Made by a program: the position numbers and the translations under genes | Shown here: one piece after another, positions 54,635 through 61,838 of the stretch | Position numbering within the stretch: the first letter of the stretch is position 1 | Layout: each line of letters begins with the position of its first letter | The notes under the pieces: model-generated | Told to the model about the DNA's origin: nothing | The model's input: the letters and a program-made list of their open reading frames with translations, nothing else | The model's database searches: none | NCBI GenBank assembly: GCA_001804865.1 | Contig: MHBK01000036.1 | Span: 51,957 to 115,956, forward strand | DNA from: Lentisphaerae bacterium GWF2_57_35 | GTDB lineage: Bacteria > Verrucomicrobiota > Kiritimatiellia > CAIQIC01 > GWF2-57-35 | Reading direction: 5' to 3' | Length of the DNA: 64,000 bases

Positions 54635-54894
54635 CTTATTTTATCTTGCTTTTCCGCGTATTTTAGCAAGCGTTTAGGGAGCAATCCCTCTTCAAAACCC
54701 TCCGCCCATCAAGGAGTTTCGAAGGTAAAACTACATTGTTTGCCGGGTTGTCTATTCTCCATTTCACTGCCGCAGAAACAGGCGCATGGGAATAAACTGG
54801 TCAGTGACTGCTGGAGGCTCTGGCTGCGATGACGAGCAAGAAGGCCCGCCCTCCCATGAAGAGCCTCTCGTCAACGCAATTCTTATCCTATCTT

Positions 54895-54984
54895 ACTCAT
54901 AATCGTAATCCTAATCTTAATCATAATCTTCATTTTCTTATTCAGAAGGAGATTACGATTAAGATTATGATTACGATTATGAGT
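54895..54984. repeat. Inverted repeat of NTAATC hexamers
   Basis: Left arm 54895-54930 is a run of hexamers ATAATC, GTAATC, CTAATC, TTAATC, ATAATC; right arm 54951-54984 is its inverted copy with 32 of 34 matches, spaced by about 20 bases. It lies in the 957-base gap between the GH44 gene and the next minus-strand gene. Between the promoter and this element (54635-54894) I see no gene or other clear structure. Confidence 0.9.
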
Positions 54985-55033
54985 AGAAATCAGAACGACA
55001 TCCTACCGGCATTCAAACGAGTCATCATTCCTT

Positions 55034-55115
55034 ATCCGTGGGACGCTTTGCCATCCGTGGGGCTCCTTCTTCTCCTAAAAGAGTTGCCCCACGGATGGCA
55101 AAGCGTCCCACGGAT
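55034..55115. repeat. Perfect 30-bp inverted repeat
   Basis: 55034-55063 and 55086-55115 are perfect complements over 30 bases, with a 22-base loop. The arm itself contains ATCCGTGGG and CATCCGTGGGG as an internal near-repeat, so it follows the same layout as the other hairpin elements though the unit is longer. It could form a very stable stem. Confidence 0.92.
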
Positions 55116-55488
55116 CGACAAGTCTATGACTTAAGGGTCATGCAATTGTCCAAAAGTGGACCCGAAGTCAGCCATTGTAATGCGGCAACGAATAGGATAA
55201 GCAACCCATAAAGACGCCGATGGAACGGCTCTTTATTCGTTGCCCAATCCGAAAAGATCTAAAATATTCTGGAGGGTTCCGCTCGGGTGCATCCCGACAC
55301 AGCCGCAACAGCGGACGCTGAGCGCCTTCTTTTCCCCATACAACCTGCGGTCGAGTCAGGATGCTCCCGTTCCGCTGACAGGAACCGGCTTCTTTCGGTC
55401 GCGACGGAGCGCGCCCCTCCAAAACACAAGTCTTCTTGCAGCCGCAACCCTTTGCGGCGATTCGCATCCGCAGAAACAAACCGGATCT
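55116..55488. other. Non-coding gap with small repeats
   Basis: No gene supported in these 373 bases. A weak hairpin pairs GGCAACGAATA (55184-55194) with TATTCGTTGCC (55234-55244). The GC-rich stretch at about 55380-55445 translates on the minus strand to EGRAPSRP, a string I associate with dispersed repeats in PVC-type genomes; that is recollection and not checked. Confidence 0.4.
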
Positions 55489-56232
55489 TCAGACTGCTGC
55501 TGGAACCGGCCGGCTTGCGAGCCAGCTTTTGATCTTCTCGGAATTCTTCCTATCGAAGTTATAGCCGAGTTTCCCCACGGGATGATTGAACACCAGCTTC
55601 CAGGCCTTCGCTTCCGGTTTCGCGATAGCGCTGCGGATAGCCTCCGTCGATCCTACAAAGGCGCGCAGGAGATCGTTTTGAATGAAGAAGGCTTGGCCGT
55701 CCATGAGTTGGACTCTGCATTTGCGGTCTGCGGTTTGAACGAGCAGCGGTTCGTCCTTCAGCTTCTTTTTCAAAAGAGTTTTGCAGACTTGTTTGGCGGC
55801 TTCGATCTTCCCCGGGTCGATGGAGGCAATCTCTTCGCGCAGATGTCCCAGTTTCCGGTAATAGTTTCCAATGACGCCGGCGATGATCAGAGGGAAAATC
55901 AGTCCCCGAGGCTCAAAGGTTCCGACCTCGATCTGATTCAAAACAGCGATGCCCACATTCCAGACAAACAGAAGAACGGAGACAATCGTTTCCGTCAGGA
56001 GCACGCCCAGCGACGGATTTCGGAGAGCCTGAACCCCGGTCCCCAGCATGAGCACGCCCAGGATCAAGATGCCCACATTGATAATCGTCGCCTGAATGGC
56101 GACAACCCCAAAAACGATATTGAACACGCCCCAAACGATCCCCCCAATGCCAATGTTCCGGATCAGCTTCCGGGCGCAAATTACCATCAACATTTTGTTC
56201 TCAGCCGAATCAAACCATGGATCGTGATTCAT
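55489..56232 (-). CDS. Multi-pass membrane protein of unknown function
   Basis: A 247-residue protein. About five hydrophobic helices occupy residues 25-125 (GGIVWGVFNIVFGVVAI, IINVGILILGVLML, LLTETIVSVLLFVWNVGIAVL, GLIFPLIIAGVIGNYY), followed by a soluble domain of about 115 residues rich in Lys and Glu ending WLASRPVPAAV. I do not recognise the family. The ATG at 56232 has AAGGAGCG about 8 bases upstream. The upstream 308-base gap carries two palindromes (56312-56361) that might be operators. Stop is followed by the repeat-rich gap. Confidence 0.75.
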   Translation of the reverse strand: MNHDPWFDSAENKMLMVICARKLIRNIGIGGIVWGVFNIVFGVVAIQATIINVGILILGVLMLGTGVQALRNPSLGVLLTETIVSVLLFVWNVGIAVLNQIEVGTFEPRGLIFPLIIAGVIGNYYRKLGHLREEIASIDPGKIEAAKQVCKTLLKKKLKDEPLLVQTADRKCRVQLMDGQAFFIQNDLLRAFVGSTEAIRSAIAKPEAKAWKLVFNHPVGKLGYNFDRKNSEKIKSWLASRPVPAAV

Positions 56233-56311
56233 TTTTTATCGCTCCTTTTTTCCATTCTTCGTTGCAGTTTTCCTCATAAGAGTTACGTCTGCCTAAACAT
56301 CCGGGAATAAG

Positions 56312-56361
56312 TTTTCCAACCATTGGAAAAATTCCAACCGCTTTTTCCAATCATTGGAAAA
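56312..56361. repeat. Two tandem palindromes TTTTCCAAYCATTGGAAAA
   Basis: Near-identical 19-base sites at 56312-56330 and 56343-56361, differing at one base, each an almost perfect dyad (TTTTCCAA / TTGGAAAA), with centres 31 bases (three helical turns) apart. They lie 80-130 bases upstream of the membrane-protein gene. Either a dimeric repressor's double operator or a dispersed repeat. The rest of 56233-56540 shows nothing else clear. Confidence 0.75.
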
Positions 56362-56540
56362 CTTTTTAGCGGAGGAAGCAACGTTAAGCTGGTCACGACG
56401 CATGGTAGCGAAATTTAACGTCGAGACTCGACCCCAATGGCCCCGCATATGTCTATTCCCTAATTCCTCGCGCGCCTTGACCGTTTTTCAAGCGGCGTCC
56501 GCGCGGGTTGAAAATATGGTCCGAGGTGTTGTCGGAAACT

Positions 56541-56885
56541 TCAGTTTCTCAGTTCTTCCAGGTTGCCAAACAGGGCGTTGCCCAAGGCCGCTTCCGCCTC
56601 CATGACGGACTTCATCTCGTCCGCGCAGGCCTCCGAGCAGATCATGAACATGAAATCCTTTCCATAGGCTTTGGCCGGGGAGCCTGTAGCGGTGACCATG
56701 CAAATCACTTCCTTGGGAACCGTGGCCAAGGAAATCAGAATGGCTGACCCCTCGTACTCGGTCAGATCGACGCCCGGTCGCTTCCTGCCGCCGAATCCGA
56801 AGACCGGCATGTCGTCCTTGATTCTTTTTCCGCACCACGAACACCGTCCGAGTGCTTTTTTGTCTGACACGCGCTTTGCCTTCAT
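56541..56885 (-). CDS. Small zinc-ribbon protein, unknown function
   Basis: A 114-residue protein with CSWCGKRI near residue 17 and CSEAC near 85, a split four-cysteine set that suggests a zinc ribbon, around a beta-rich centre (FGFGGRKRPGVDL, ISLATVPKEVICMVTA). The ATG at 56885 has AAGGAG 7 bases upstream; an earlier TTG at 56909 is less likely. I do not recognise the family. Isolated between two gaps downstream of the restriction island. Confidence 0.7.
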   Translation of the reverse strand: MKAKRVSDKKALGRCSWCGKRIKDDMPVFGFGGRKRPGVDLTEYEGSAILISLATVPKEVICMVTATGSPAKAYGKDFMFMICSEACADEMKSVMEAEAALGNALFGNLEELRN

Positions 56886-56963
56886 CTCGTCACTCCTTCT
56901 GGTTTCCAACGTTATAAATCTCCGGCGGCGTTTATTTCCAATTCCCCCGCAGCCGCCCTGTTA

Positions 56964-57026
56964 CATGATGGATCGCCCCCAGATATTCGATTCTCAGTTT
57001 TCGAGCCCTGAAGGGCATCCATCATG
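56964..57026. repeat. Small hairpin downstream of the FRG gene
   Basis: CATGATGGAT (56964-56973) and ATCCATCATG (57017-57026) form a 10-base stem, extended with gaps to about 18 bases, in the 200-base gap after the FRG-domain gene. It may end that operon's transcript, though no T-run follows directly. Confidence 0.4.
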
Positions 57027-57089
57027 AACAGCCGAAGTGGCTATCTTTTATTTTAATGGCTGACCTCGCGACTTCCGGAAGCCGAACGC

Positions 57090-57977
57090 CTATCCCACAT
57101 CTCCGATGCGAAGGTTTAGGCTTCGCGCAAAACCATCGAGTCCTGGAAAGAGGGACGCGTCAGTGATGTTCATCTTCCGGAGATGAGAAATGAGCGAAAT
57201 GTGTTCAGATCGCGGGATCGTAATCCTGATGACCTCCACCTTTGGTACAGCAGCCTTAAGCTCTTCCATGTTATCAATAGTGCTTATGGCCTTCGAGGTC
57301 ATGTCCAGTCCTGCGCATAGGTTGTCCATGAACGAGAGCTTAAGATTCAATGGGCACAGAAAGATGCCTTGTTGTGCGATCAGCCGCTGGTTAAGGTACT
57401 GCGGCTTGCCGCACACAACAGCAAACCGGTCGTCCTCCTCGTAACGATCAGGCCAATCGATGGAGTTGTTCACCAAACGCCTGGAAACATCCTCCTCTGA
57501 TAGTTGCTCCGTCGAGTTTTTGAAAAGAGATCGGGTACGCTCACGTAAGGGCGCGGTGGCGATTGCCCAGATCGCGGCATCAGAATCCGGTAAGTCTCGA
57601 ATCGCGAAATAGAGCGCTACGTAGAACGATTCGGTGAAATCCACCATGCGCGTCTTACATCCGTGATGCTGAAGCAAGGCCAGCCATGAGAACGCGTCCA
57701 TTTCGTTCGTAACAGCTTCTTCAATTGTGGAGCGTGCCGACCTAATCCGCGCAAGAGCGAATCCCTCGAAGCCGCACTGAATGCTGTTTTCAAGCCATCC
57801 TGTAGGACCAGGACGATAACGTCGGCTGACTTCCCTTTCGAGCGACGAAGCAATGGGCCACTCAACATCAGCTTGACCACGAAACGCCCATCCGGTACCT
57901 AGCAGATCTGCGAGATCCATGACATCAGATGGGAGCACAAGGCTGAAGGTCGTTAATACATTGTTTTCTTTTCGCAT
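57090..57977 (-). CDS. FRG-domain protein in the restriction island
   Basis: A 295-residue protein whose N-terminal two-thirds is an FRG domain: WAFRGQADVEWPIASSLER near 30 (with the FRG triad), ALLQHHGCKTRMVDFTESF near 100, and a late QQGIFLCPLN. FRG proteins occur often in defence loci and restriction islands; their biochemical activity is not settled. The ATG at 57977 shares one base with the stop of the HsdM-HsdS gene, so it is translationally coupled to it. The C-terminal 90 residues are less clear. I infer an accessory role in defence. Confidence 0.88.
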   Translation of the reverse strand: MRKENNVLTTFSLVLPSDVMDLADLLGTGWAFRGQADVEWPIASSLEREVSRRYRPGPTGWLENSIQCGFEGFALARIRSARSTIEEAVTNEMDAFSWLALLQHHGCKTRMVDFTESFYVALYFAIRDLPDSDAAIWAIATAPLRERTRSLFKNSTEQLSEEDVSRRLVNNSIDWPDRYEEDDRFAVVCGKPQYLNQRLIAQQGIFLCPLNLKLSFMDNLCAGLDMTSKAISTIDNMEELKAAVPKVEVIRITIPRSEHISLISHLRKMNITDASLFPGLDGFARSLNLRIGDVG

Positions 57978-60544
57978 CACCGCCGCCCCTTTATGTCATC
58001 ATCCTCTCCCCAGATGCGGACGAGGGTGGCTTGAATCTTTTGCTCGAAGCGAGTGATCAGTTCGCGGTTGGCGGCCACCAGCGCTTGCTCGGATTCGATC
58101 TCCTCCACGAGCTCGCGCTGTGTGGCGAGGGGCGGGAGGGGGATTTCGGTCTCGAACAACTGCGAGCGGTTGATCTTCGGAATGCTGGCTCGCTCGTAAA
58201 AACCGCGAATACTGTCGTTGAACTTGTCCGAAAGCATGAACGTAGCGAGATAGGTGATTAGCACCTTGGCCGTTTCTGGAAGCAGCGGATACATATCGGA
58301 ACTGCAATATCCCTGCAAGTCAACGACTGTGAGCTTGTTGAGGTAAGGCCGAATCTTACTATAGAGCAGACGCTGACCAGTGAATCCATACACCGGGCCG
58401 TTTACACGCTGGCGCTCCGCCGTCTCAGTCTTCAGAAGCTTTCCTGTGTTCGACTCGATGCTGTCGGCACCGAAATATGGAAGCGAGAAGTCCACGTCTG
58501 TCGTGATCGCTCCTCCGATCGAACAGATGTCGCCGAGCTTCACCAATGGCCAGTCGGGGTGGATGGGGATGTGGGGGCGGTAGTGGTCGAGGACGGCGCG
58601 GGCGCCGTTGATGACTTCCTGGTAGCCCTCGATCTCCGCCACGATCTCCTTCTGCACCTCCAGTGGTGGCAGGGGGATTTGGAGTTCGGCGAACGATGAC
58701 CAGCCGATGCGCGGAAGCTGCGCGCCCTTGAGTTGCCCCATGACGGCGTCGTTGAATCGGGCGCTGCGGAAGATGTATGCATAGAGCGCGGGGGCAGTCG
58801 TTCCTTCGATGGCCTCGATGACAAAGATGTCGGTCGAGCATATGCCTTTGCGGTCTGCGAGCCAGACCTTGTTCAAATTGGGCCGGAGTTTTCCGTAGAG
58901 GATGTCGCGAGGCTTGAAGATGTTCTTCAGGCTTTTGATGTCGGCGGGGTTCTCCGTGACCACGTTGCCCTCAATTTCGCCAGTGTTCTGCGTGATGTTT
59001 TCTAGGCCAATATAGGCGACCGGTCCTTTGAGCGACTCGGGAAGCACGGACTGGTCTCCCCTTCGGAAGACCTCTCCCAGCGGAACGAAAGGCCATGATG
59101 ACACGGAAACAGTCCCTTCCCGATACCGCTCGCCGCTGAGGTTGTAGTCGCCATTCGCGGCGATTTTTTCTTTCGGCACAATCAACCCGTGGGCGGGTTG
59201 ATTGCCCTCCCCCCCGCCTCTCCCAAAGGGAGAGGAGCCGGAGCGGAGAGCCAGGAGGTAGGCGGCGAGTTCGGCTTTCACCTGAGGCAAATCGTTTTTC
59301 TCGATGGCGCGGCGCTGGGCGCCGAGGCCGAAGCCGTCGTTCTCGACCTTGAAGAAGGCGAGAGTGTCGCTCTGCTTGGCCAGGGATTTGTCCAGAATGA
59401 GGATGCTGGTCTTCACCCCGGAGTAGGGATTGAAGCAACCCGCCGGGAGAGAGACGACGGCGACGAGGGAGTCTTCGACGAGCATTTTCCGCAGGTCTTT
59501 GTAGGCGGTCTGGCTCTGGAAGATGATGCCTTCAGGGACGATGATGGCGGCACGCCCGTTGGGCGTGAGGTGCTCGACCATGTAGTCCACAAAGAGGACT
59601 TCGCTGCGCTTGGCCTGGATAGAGAAACGCTTGTGGGGCTTGATGCCGCCTTTCGGGGACATGAAGGGCGGGTTGGCGAGGATGACGTCGGCGAATTCGT
59701 TCCAGCGTTCTTCGGAGGTGAGGGTGTCGTATTCGTAGATGTGGGGATCGGTGAAGCCGTGGAGGTAGAGGTTCACCAGCGAGAGGCGCACCATGTCGGG
59801 CGAGATGTCGTAGCCCTTGAAGTTCTTGGCGAGGCGGCCTTTTTCATCGGGAGTGAGGGGATTTCCGATTTTTGATTGTGGATTTTGGATTGGGGAATTG
59901 CCGCTCTCCGACTTCTCCAATCCACAATCATCAATCGAAAATCCACAATTCATCTTCAGGATGTGCTTGTAGGCTGAAATCAAAAAACCGGCGGTGCCGC
60001 AGGCGGGGTCGAGGATGGTTTCGTGTTTCTGCGGGGCGATGACCTCGACCATGAAATCGATGATATGGCGCGGGGTGCGGAACTGGCCGGCATCGCCCTG
60101 CGAGCCGAGAACGGAGAGCAGATACTCGAAGGCGTCGCCGAGGCGCTCGGAATGGTCGTAGCTGAACTCGTCGATAATCTTGAGGAAGGCCCTGAGCGTC
60201 TCGGGGTCTCGGTAAGGGAGGTAGGCGTTCTTGAAAATGTCGCGGAAGAGCGGCGGGATGCCGGGGTTTTCGGGCATCTTGGAAATGCCCTCGCCGTAGA
60301 GGCCAAGCATTTCGTGTCCGCCGAGACTTCGATCCATGAGTTTGGCCCAGCCGTAGCGGGCAAATTTGCCGGTGAAGAACTTCCTCTTGCCGCCGAACTC
60401 CTCGGACTCGGCGTCCATGTCGTCCATGAACTTGTAAATCAGGGCGATGGTGATCTGCTCGACCTGGGATTTGGGATCGGGGACTTTGCCGACGAGGATG
60501 TCGCGGGCGGTGTCGATGCGGCGCTTGGTATCGGTGTCTAACAT
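57977..60544 (-). CDS. Type I HsdM-HsdS fusion (methylase plus specificity)
   Basis: An 855-residue fusion. Residues 1-430 are HsdM, an N6-adenine methylase: motif I DPACGTAGF at 179-187 and catalytic NPPF near 290. Residues about 465-840 are HsdS with two target-recognition domains, each ending in the helix-start PLPPL (IPLPPLEVQKEIVAEIEG and IPLPPLATQRELVEEIES), so both DNA half-sites are covered. Two extra stretches look like in-frame repeat insertions: residues 199-228 (between the motif I region and LTPDEKGR) and about 430-451. The ATG at 60544 is directly preceded by the repeat arm of the four-helix-bundle element and has no visible ribosome site. Co-directional with hsdR, KilA-N and FRG genes. 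Confidence 0.92.
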   Translation of the reverse strand: MLDTDTKRRIDTARDILVGKVPDPKSQVEQITIALIYKFMDDMDAESEEFGGKRKFFTGKFARYGWAKLMDRSLGGHEMLGLYGEGISKMPENPGIPPLFRDIFKNAYLPYRDPETLRAFLKIIDEFSYDHSERLGDAFEYLLSVLGSQGDAGQFRTPRHIIDFMVEVIAPQKHETILDPACGTAGFLISAYKHILKMNCGFSIDDCGLEKSESGNSPIQNPQSKIGNPLTPDEKGRLAKNFKGYDISPDMVRLSLVNLYLHGFTDPHIYEYDTLTSEERWNEFADVILANPPFMSPKGGIKPHKRFSIQAKRSEVLFVDYMVEHLTPNGRAAIIVPEGIIFQSQTAYKDLRKMLVEDSLVAVVSLPAGCFNPYSGVKTSILILDKSLAKQSDTLAFFKVENDGFGLGAQRRAIEKNDLPQVKAELAAYLLALRSGSSPFGRGGGEGNQPAHGLIVPKEKIAANGDYNLSGERYREGTVSVSSWPFVPLGEVFRRGDQSVLPESLKGPVAYIGLENITQNTGEIEGNVVTENPADIKSLKNIFKPRDILYGKLRPNLNKVWLADRKGICSTDIFVIEAIEGTTAPALYAYIFRSARFNDAVMGQLKGAQLPRIGWSSFAELQIPLPPLEVQKEIVAEIEGYQEVINGARAVLDHYRPHIPIHPDWPLVKLGDICSIGGAITTDVDFSLPYFGADSIESNTGKLLKTETAERQRVNGPVYGFTGQRLLYSKIRPYLNKLTVVDLQGYCSSDMYPLLPETAKVLITYLATFMLSDKFNDSIRGFYERASIPKINRSQLFETEIPLPPLATQRELVEEIESEQALVAANRELITRFEQKIQATLVRIWGEDDDIKGRR
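59181..59240. repeat. Palindromic repeat inserted in frame in hsdS linker
   Basis: Two dyads in a row: TCAACCC / GGGTTGA (59181-59187 and 59194-59200) and CCTCTCCC-AAA-GGGAGAGG (59216-59234). They encode the Gly-rich stretch around residues 430-451 of the HsdM-HsdS fusion, in the linker between methylase and specificity parts, without breaking the frame. Confidence 0.65.
59868..59950. repeat. GATTGTG-type inverted repeat inside hsdM
   Basis: Left arm about 59868-59897 (TTTTGATTGTGGATTTTGGA) and right arm about 59915-59950 are imperfect inverted copies. The units are the same as in the terminal repeats of the four-helix-bundle element at 60545-61000. The insert keeps the hsdM frame and encodes residues about 199-228, directly after the motif I helix. 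Confidence 0.85.
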
Positions 60545-61000
60545 ATTTTTGATTGTGGATTTTTGATTGTGGATTGACGATTGAAATAGATTTACGATTT
60601 GGGATCGTTTGCCTTCGCTGTTCGCCCGGAGGCGGTGAAGATGGCGGTGAGTTCGTCGGCCTCTCGATGGAGGGGAGAAACAAGATCAGGGTTAAGGAGA
60701 CCGCCCTCCATGATTAGCTCCAACCAGAAGGCGGATTCGTCAGCTTCCTCGGCGACGGTGCCGATTTTGGCGACGAATTCGGCCTTTGATCGTCCACGAC
60801 ATGCCGCCCGGTAATTGGCGCCCACAGAAGTGCCGCTGCGAACCAATTGATTCCCGATGGCCCGTCCCGCCGTCGTTTTCGGCAACGCATCCACCAGCTT
60901 GAAAATCCGCAACCCGAATTGCTTGGTTCTCAGCTTCAGCGCATCTTCATTCATCTCCATCATCTCCTTAATCCACAATCTAAAATCCACAATCTAAAAT
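60545..61000. mobile_element. 456-bp unit: four-helix-bundle gene with 31-bp terminal inverted repeats
   Basis: 60545-60575 and the complement of 60970-61000 match at 29 of 31 positions. Each arm is two copies of a 14/15-base motif made from heptamers GATTTTA/GATTTTT and GATTGTG. Between them lies one gene. The unit sits exactly between the hsdM start codon (60544) and the KilA-N stop codon (61000-61002), as if inserted into the operon. No flanking duplication can be judged. Being a mobile unit is inference from the structure. Confidence 0.7.
60592..60954 (-). CDS. Four-helix-bundle protein (S23/Avd-like family)
   Basis: A 120-residue helical protein of the four-helix-bundle family first known from proteins encoded in 23S rRNA intervening sequences and related to the Avd accessory protein of diversity-generating retroelements. 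Typical features: FKLVDALPKTTAGRAIGNQL, GTSVGANYRAACRGRSKAEF, and EEADESAFWLELIMEGG. The ribosome site AAGGAG (60965-60970) directly adjoins the repeat arm and suits the ATG at 60954; the frame is open to a GTG at 60990 within the arm. The stop abuts the other arm. Members bind nucleic acid in some cases; the role here is unknown. Confidence 0.88.
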   Translation of the reverse strand: MNEDALKLRTKQFGLRIFKLVDALPKTTAGRAIGNQLVRSGTSVGANYRAACRGRSKAEFVAKIGTVAEEADESAFWLELIMEGGLLNPDLVSPLHREADELTAIFTASGRTAKANDPKS

Positions 61001-61830
61001 CACCTAAGCCTCTTCATGGATGTGCTTGTGAGCAGGGAACGCATTTGCGTGATGGCGATCTGGTTCAGTCGGAGCAAACGCTCCGGCTGGGGTAACTCCT
61101 GACGGATCAGCACGGAGTTGAGACTTTCCAGGTTGCTGAGGACTACCAGTTGCTCCAGGGTCGCCTGATCGCGAATATTGCCTTCCGCGTCGGGATTTGC
61201 ATCCCGCCACTGCTTGGCGGTTTTTCCGAACAGGGCGACATTGAGCATGTCCGCCTCATTGGCATAGACGATGGCCGCCTGGGCTTTGGTGATCGCGGCG
61301 GGAAGCAGGGATTCCTTGATGGCATCGGTGTGAATCCGGTAGTTGACCTTGGCCAGGGTGCGCTGGAGGTTCCATTCGAGTTTAAGACGGTCGTTCTCAT
61401 CGTCTTTGAGCCGTTGGAACTCCTTGATTAGGTACAGCTTGAATTCAACGGATATCCAGGAGGCAAACTCGAACGCGATGTCTTTGTGGGCGAAGGTTCC
61501 GCCATACCGTCCCGATCGGGAAACGATGCCGATTGCATGGGTGGTTTGGATCCACTGGGTTGGTGTAAGCACAAAACTGTTCAGCCCGGCCCGATTTCTA
61601 AACCCCTCGAATTCGAGGGGTTTAAAATTCACATTGTTAAGGGTTTCCCATATTCCGAGGAATTCAATGGTGTTGCGATTGCGCATCCAGTTCTGGATGA
61701 CATGGTCGGAGCGATTCGGCTCTCTGTGCTTGGCGATATCGGTGATGGAGATGTAGTCCTGTTCCCGATGGCCCACGACTGTGATATTCGTTCCCTTGAC
61801 GTTGACAATGGCTTTCTGTGGTCTGGTCAT
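61000..61830 (-). CDS. KilA-N / RhuM-like DNA-binding protein
   Basis: A 276-residue protein with an N-terminal KilA-N domain (DYISITDIAKHREPNRSDHV, GLNSFVLTPTQWIQ, GRYGGTFAHKDIAFEFASW), a likely DNA-binding fold common in phages and in genomic islands, then a helical C-terminal part. Such proteins are frequent between hsdR and hsdM in type I loci. Start ATG at 61830 has GGAG 5 bases upstream and lies 8 bases after hsdR. The TGA stop is at the edge of the four-helix-bundle element, so the last residues may be altered. Confidence 0.88.
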   Translation of the reverse strand: MTRPQKAIVNVKGTNITVVGHREQDYISITDIAKHREPNRSDHVIQNWMRNRNTIEFLGIWETLNNVNFKPLEFEGFRNRAGLNSFVLTPTQWIQTTHAIGIVSRSGRYGGTFAHKDIAFEFASWISVEFKLYLIKEFQRLKDDENDRLKLEWNLQRTLAKVNYRIHTDAIKESLLPAAITKAQAAIVYANEADMLNVALFGKTAKQWRDANPDAEGNIRDQATLEQLVVLSNLESLNSVLIRQELPQPERLLRLNQIAITQMRSLLTSTSMKRLR

Positions 61831-61838
61831 GAAATCTC

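Noticed and set aside
54829..55134. Plus-strand frame of 101 codons
   Set aside because: It is made almost wholly of the two hairpin repeats (Asn/Leu/His and Ile/Met-rich peptide) and is not a gene.
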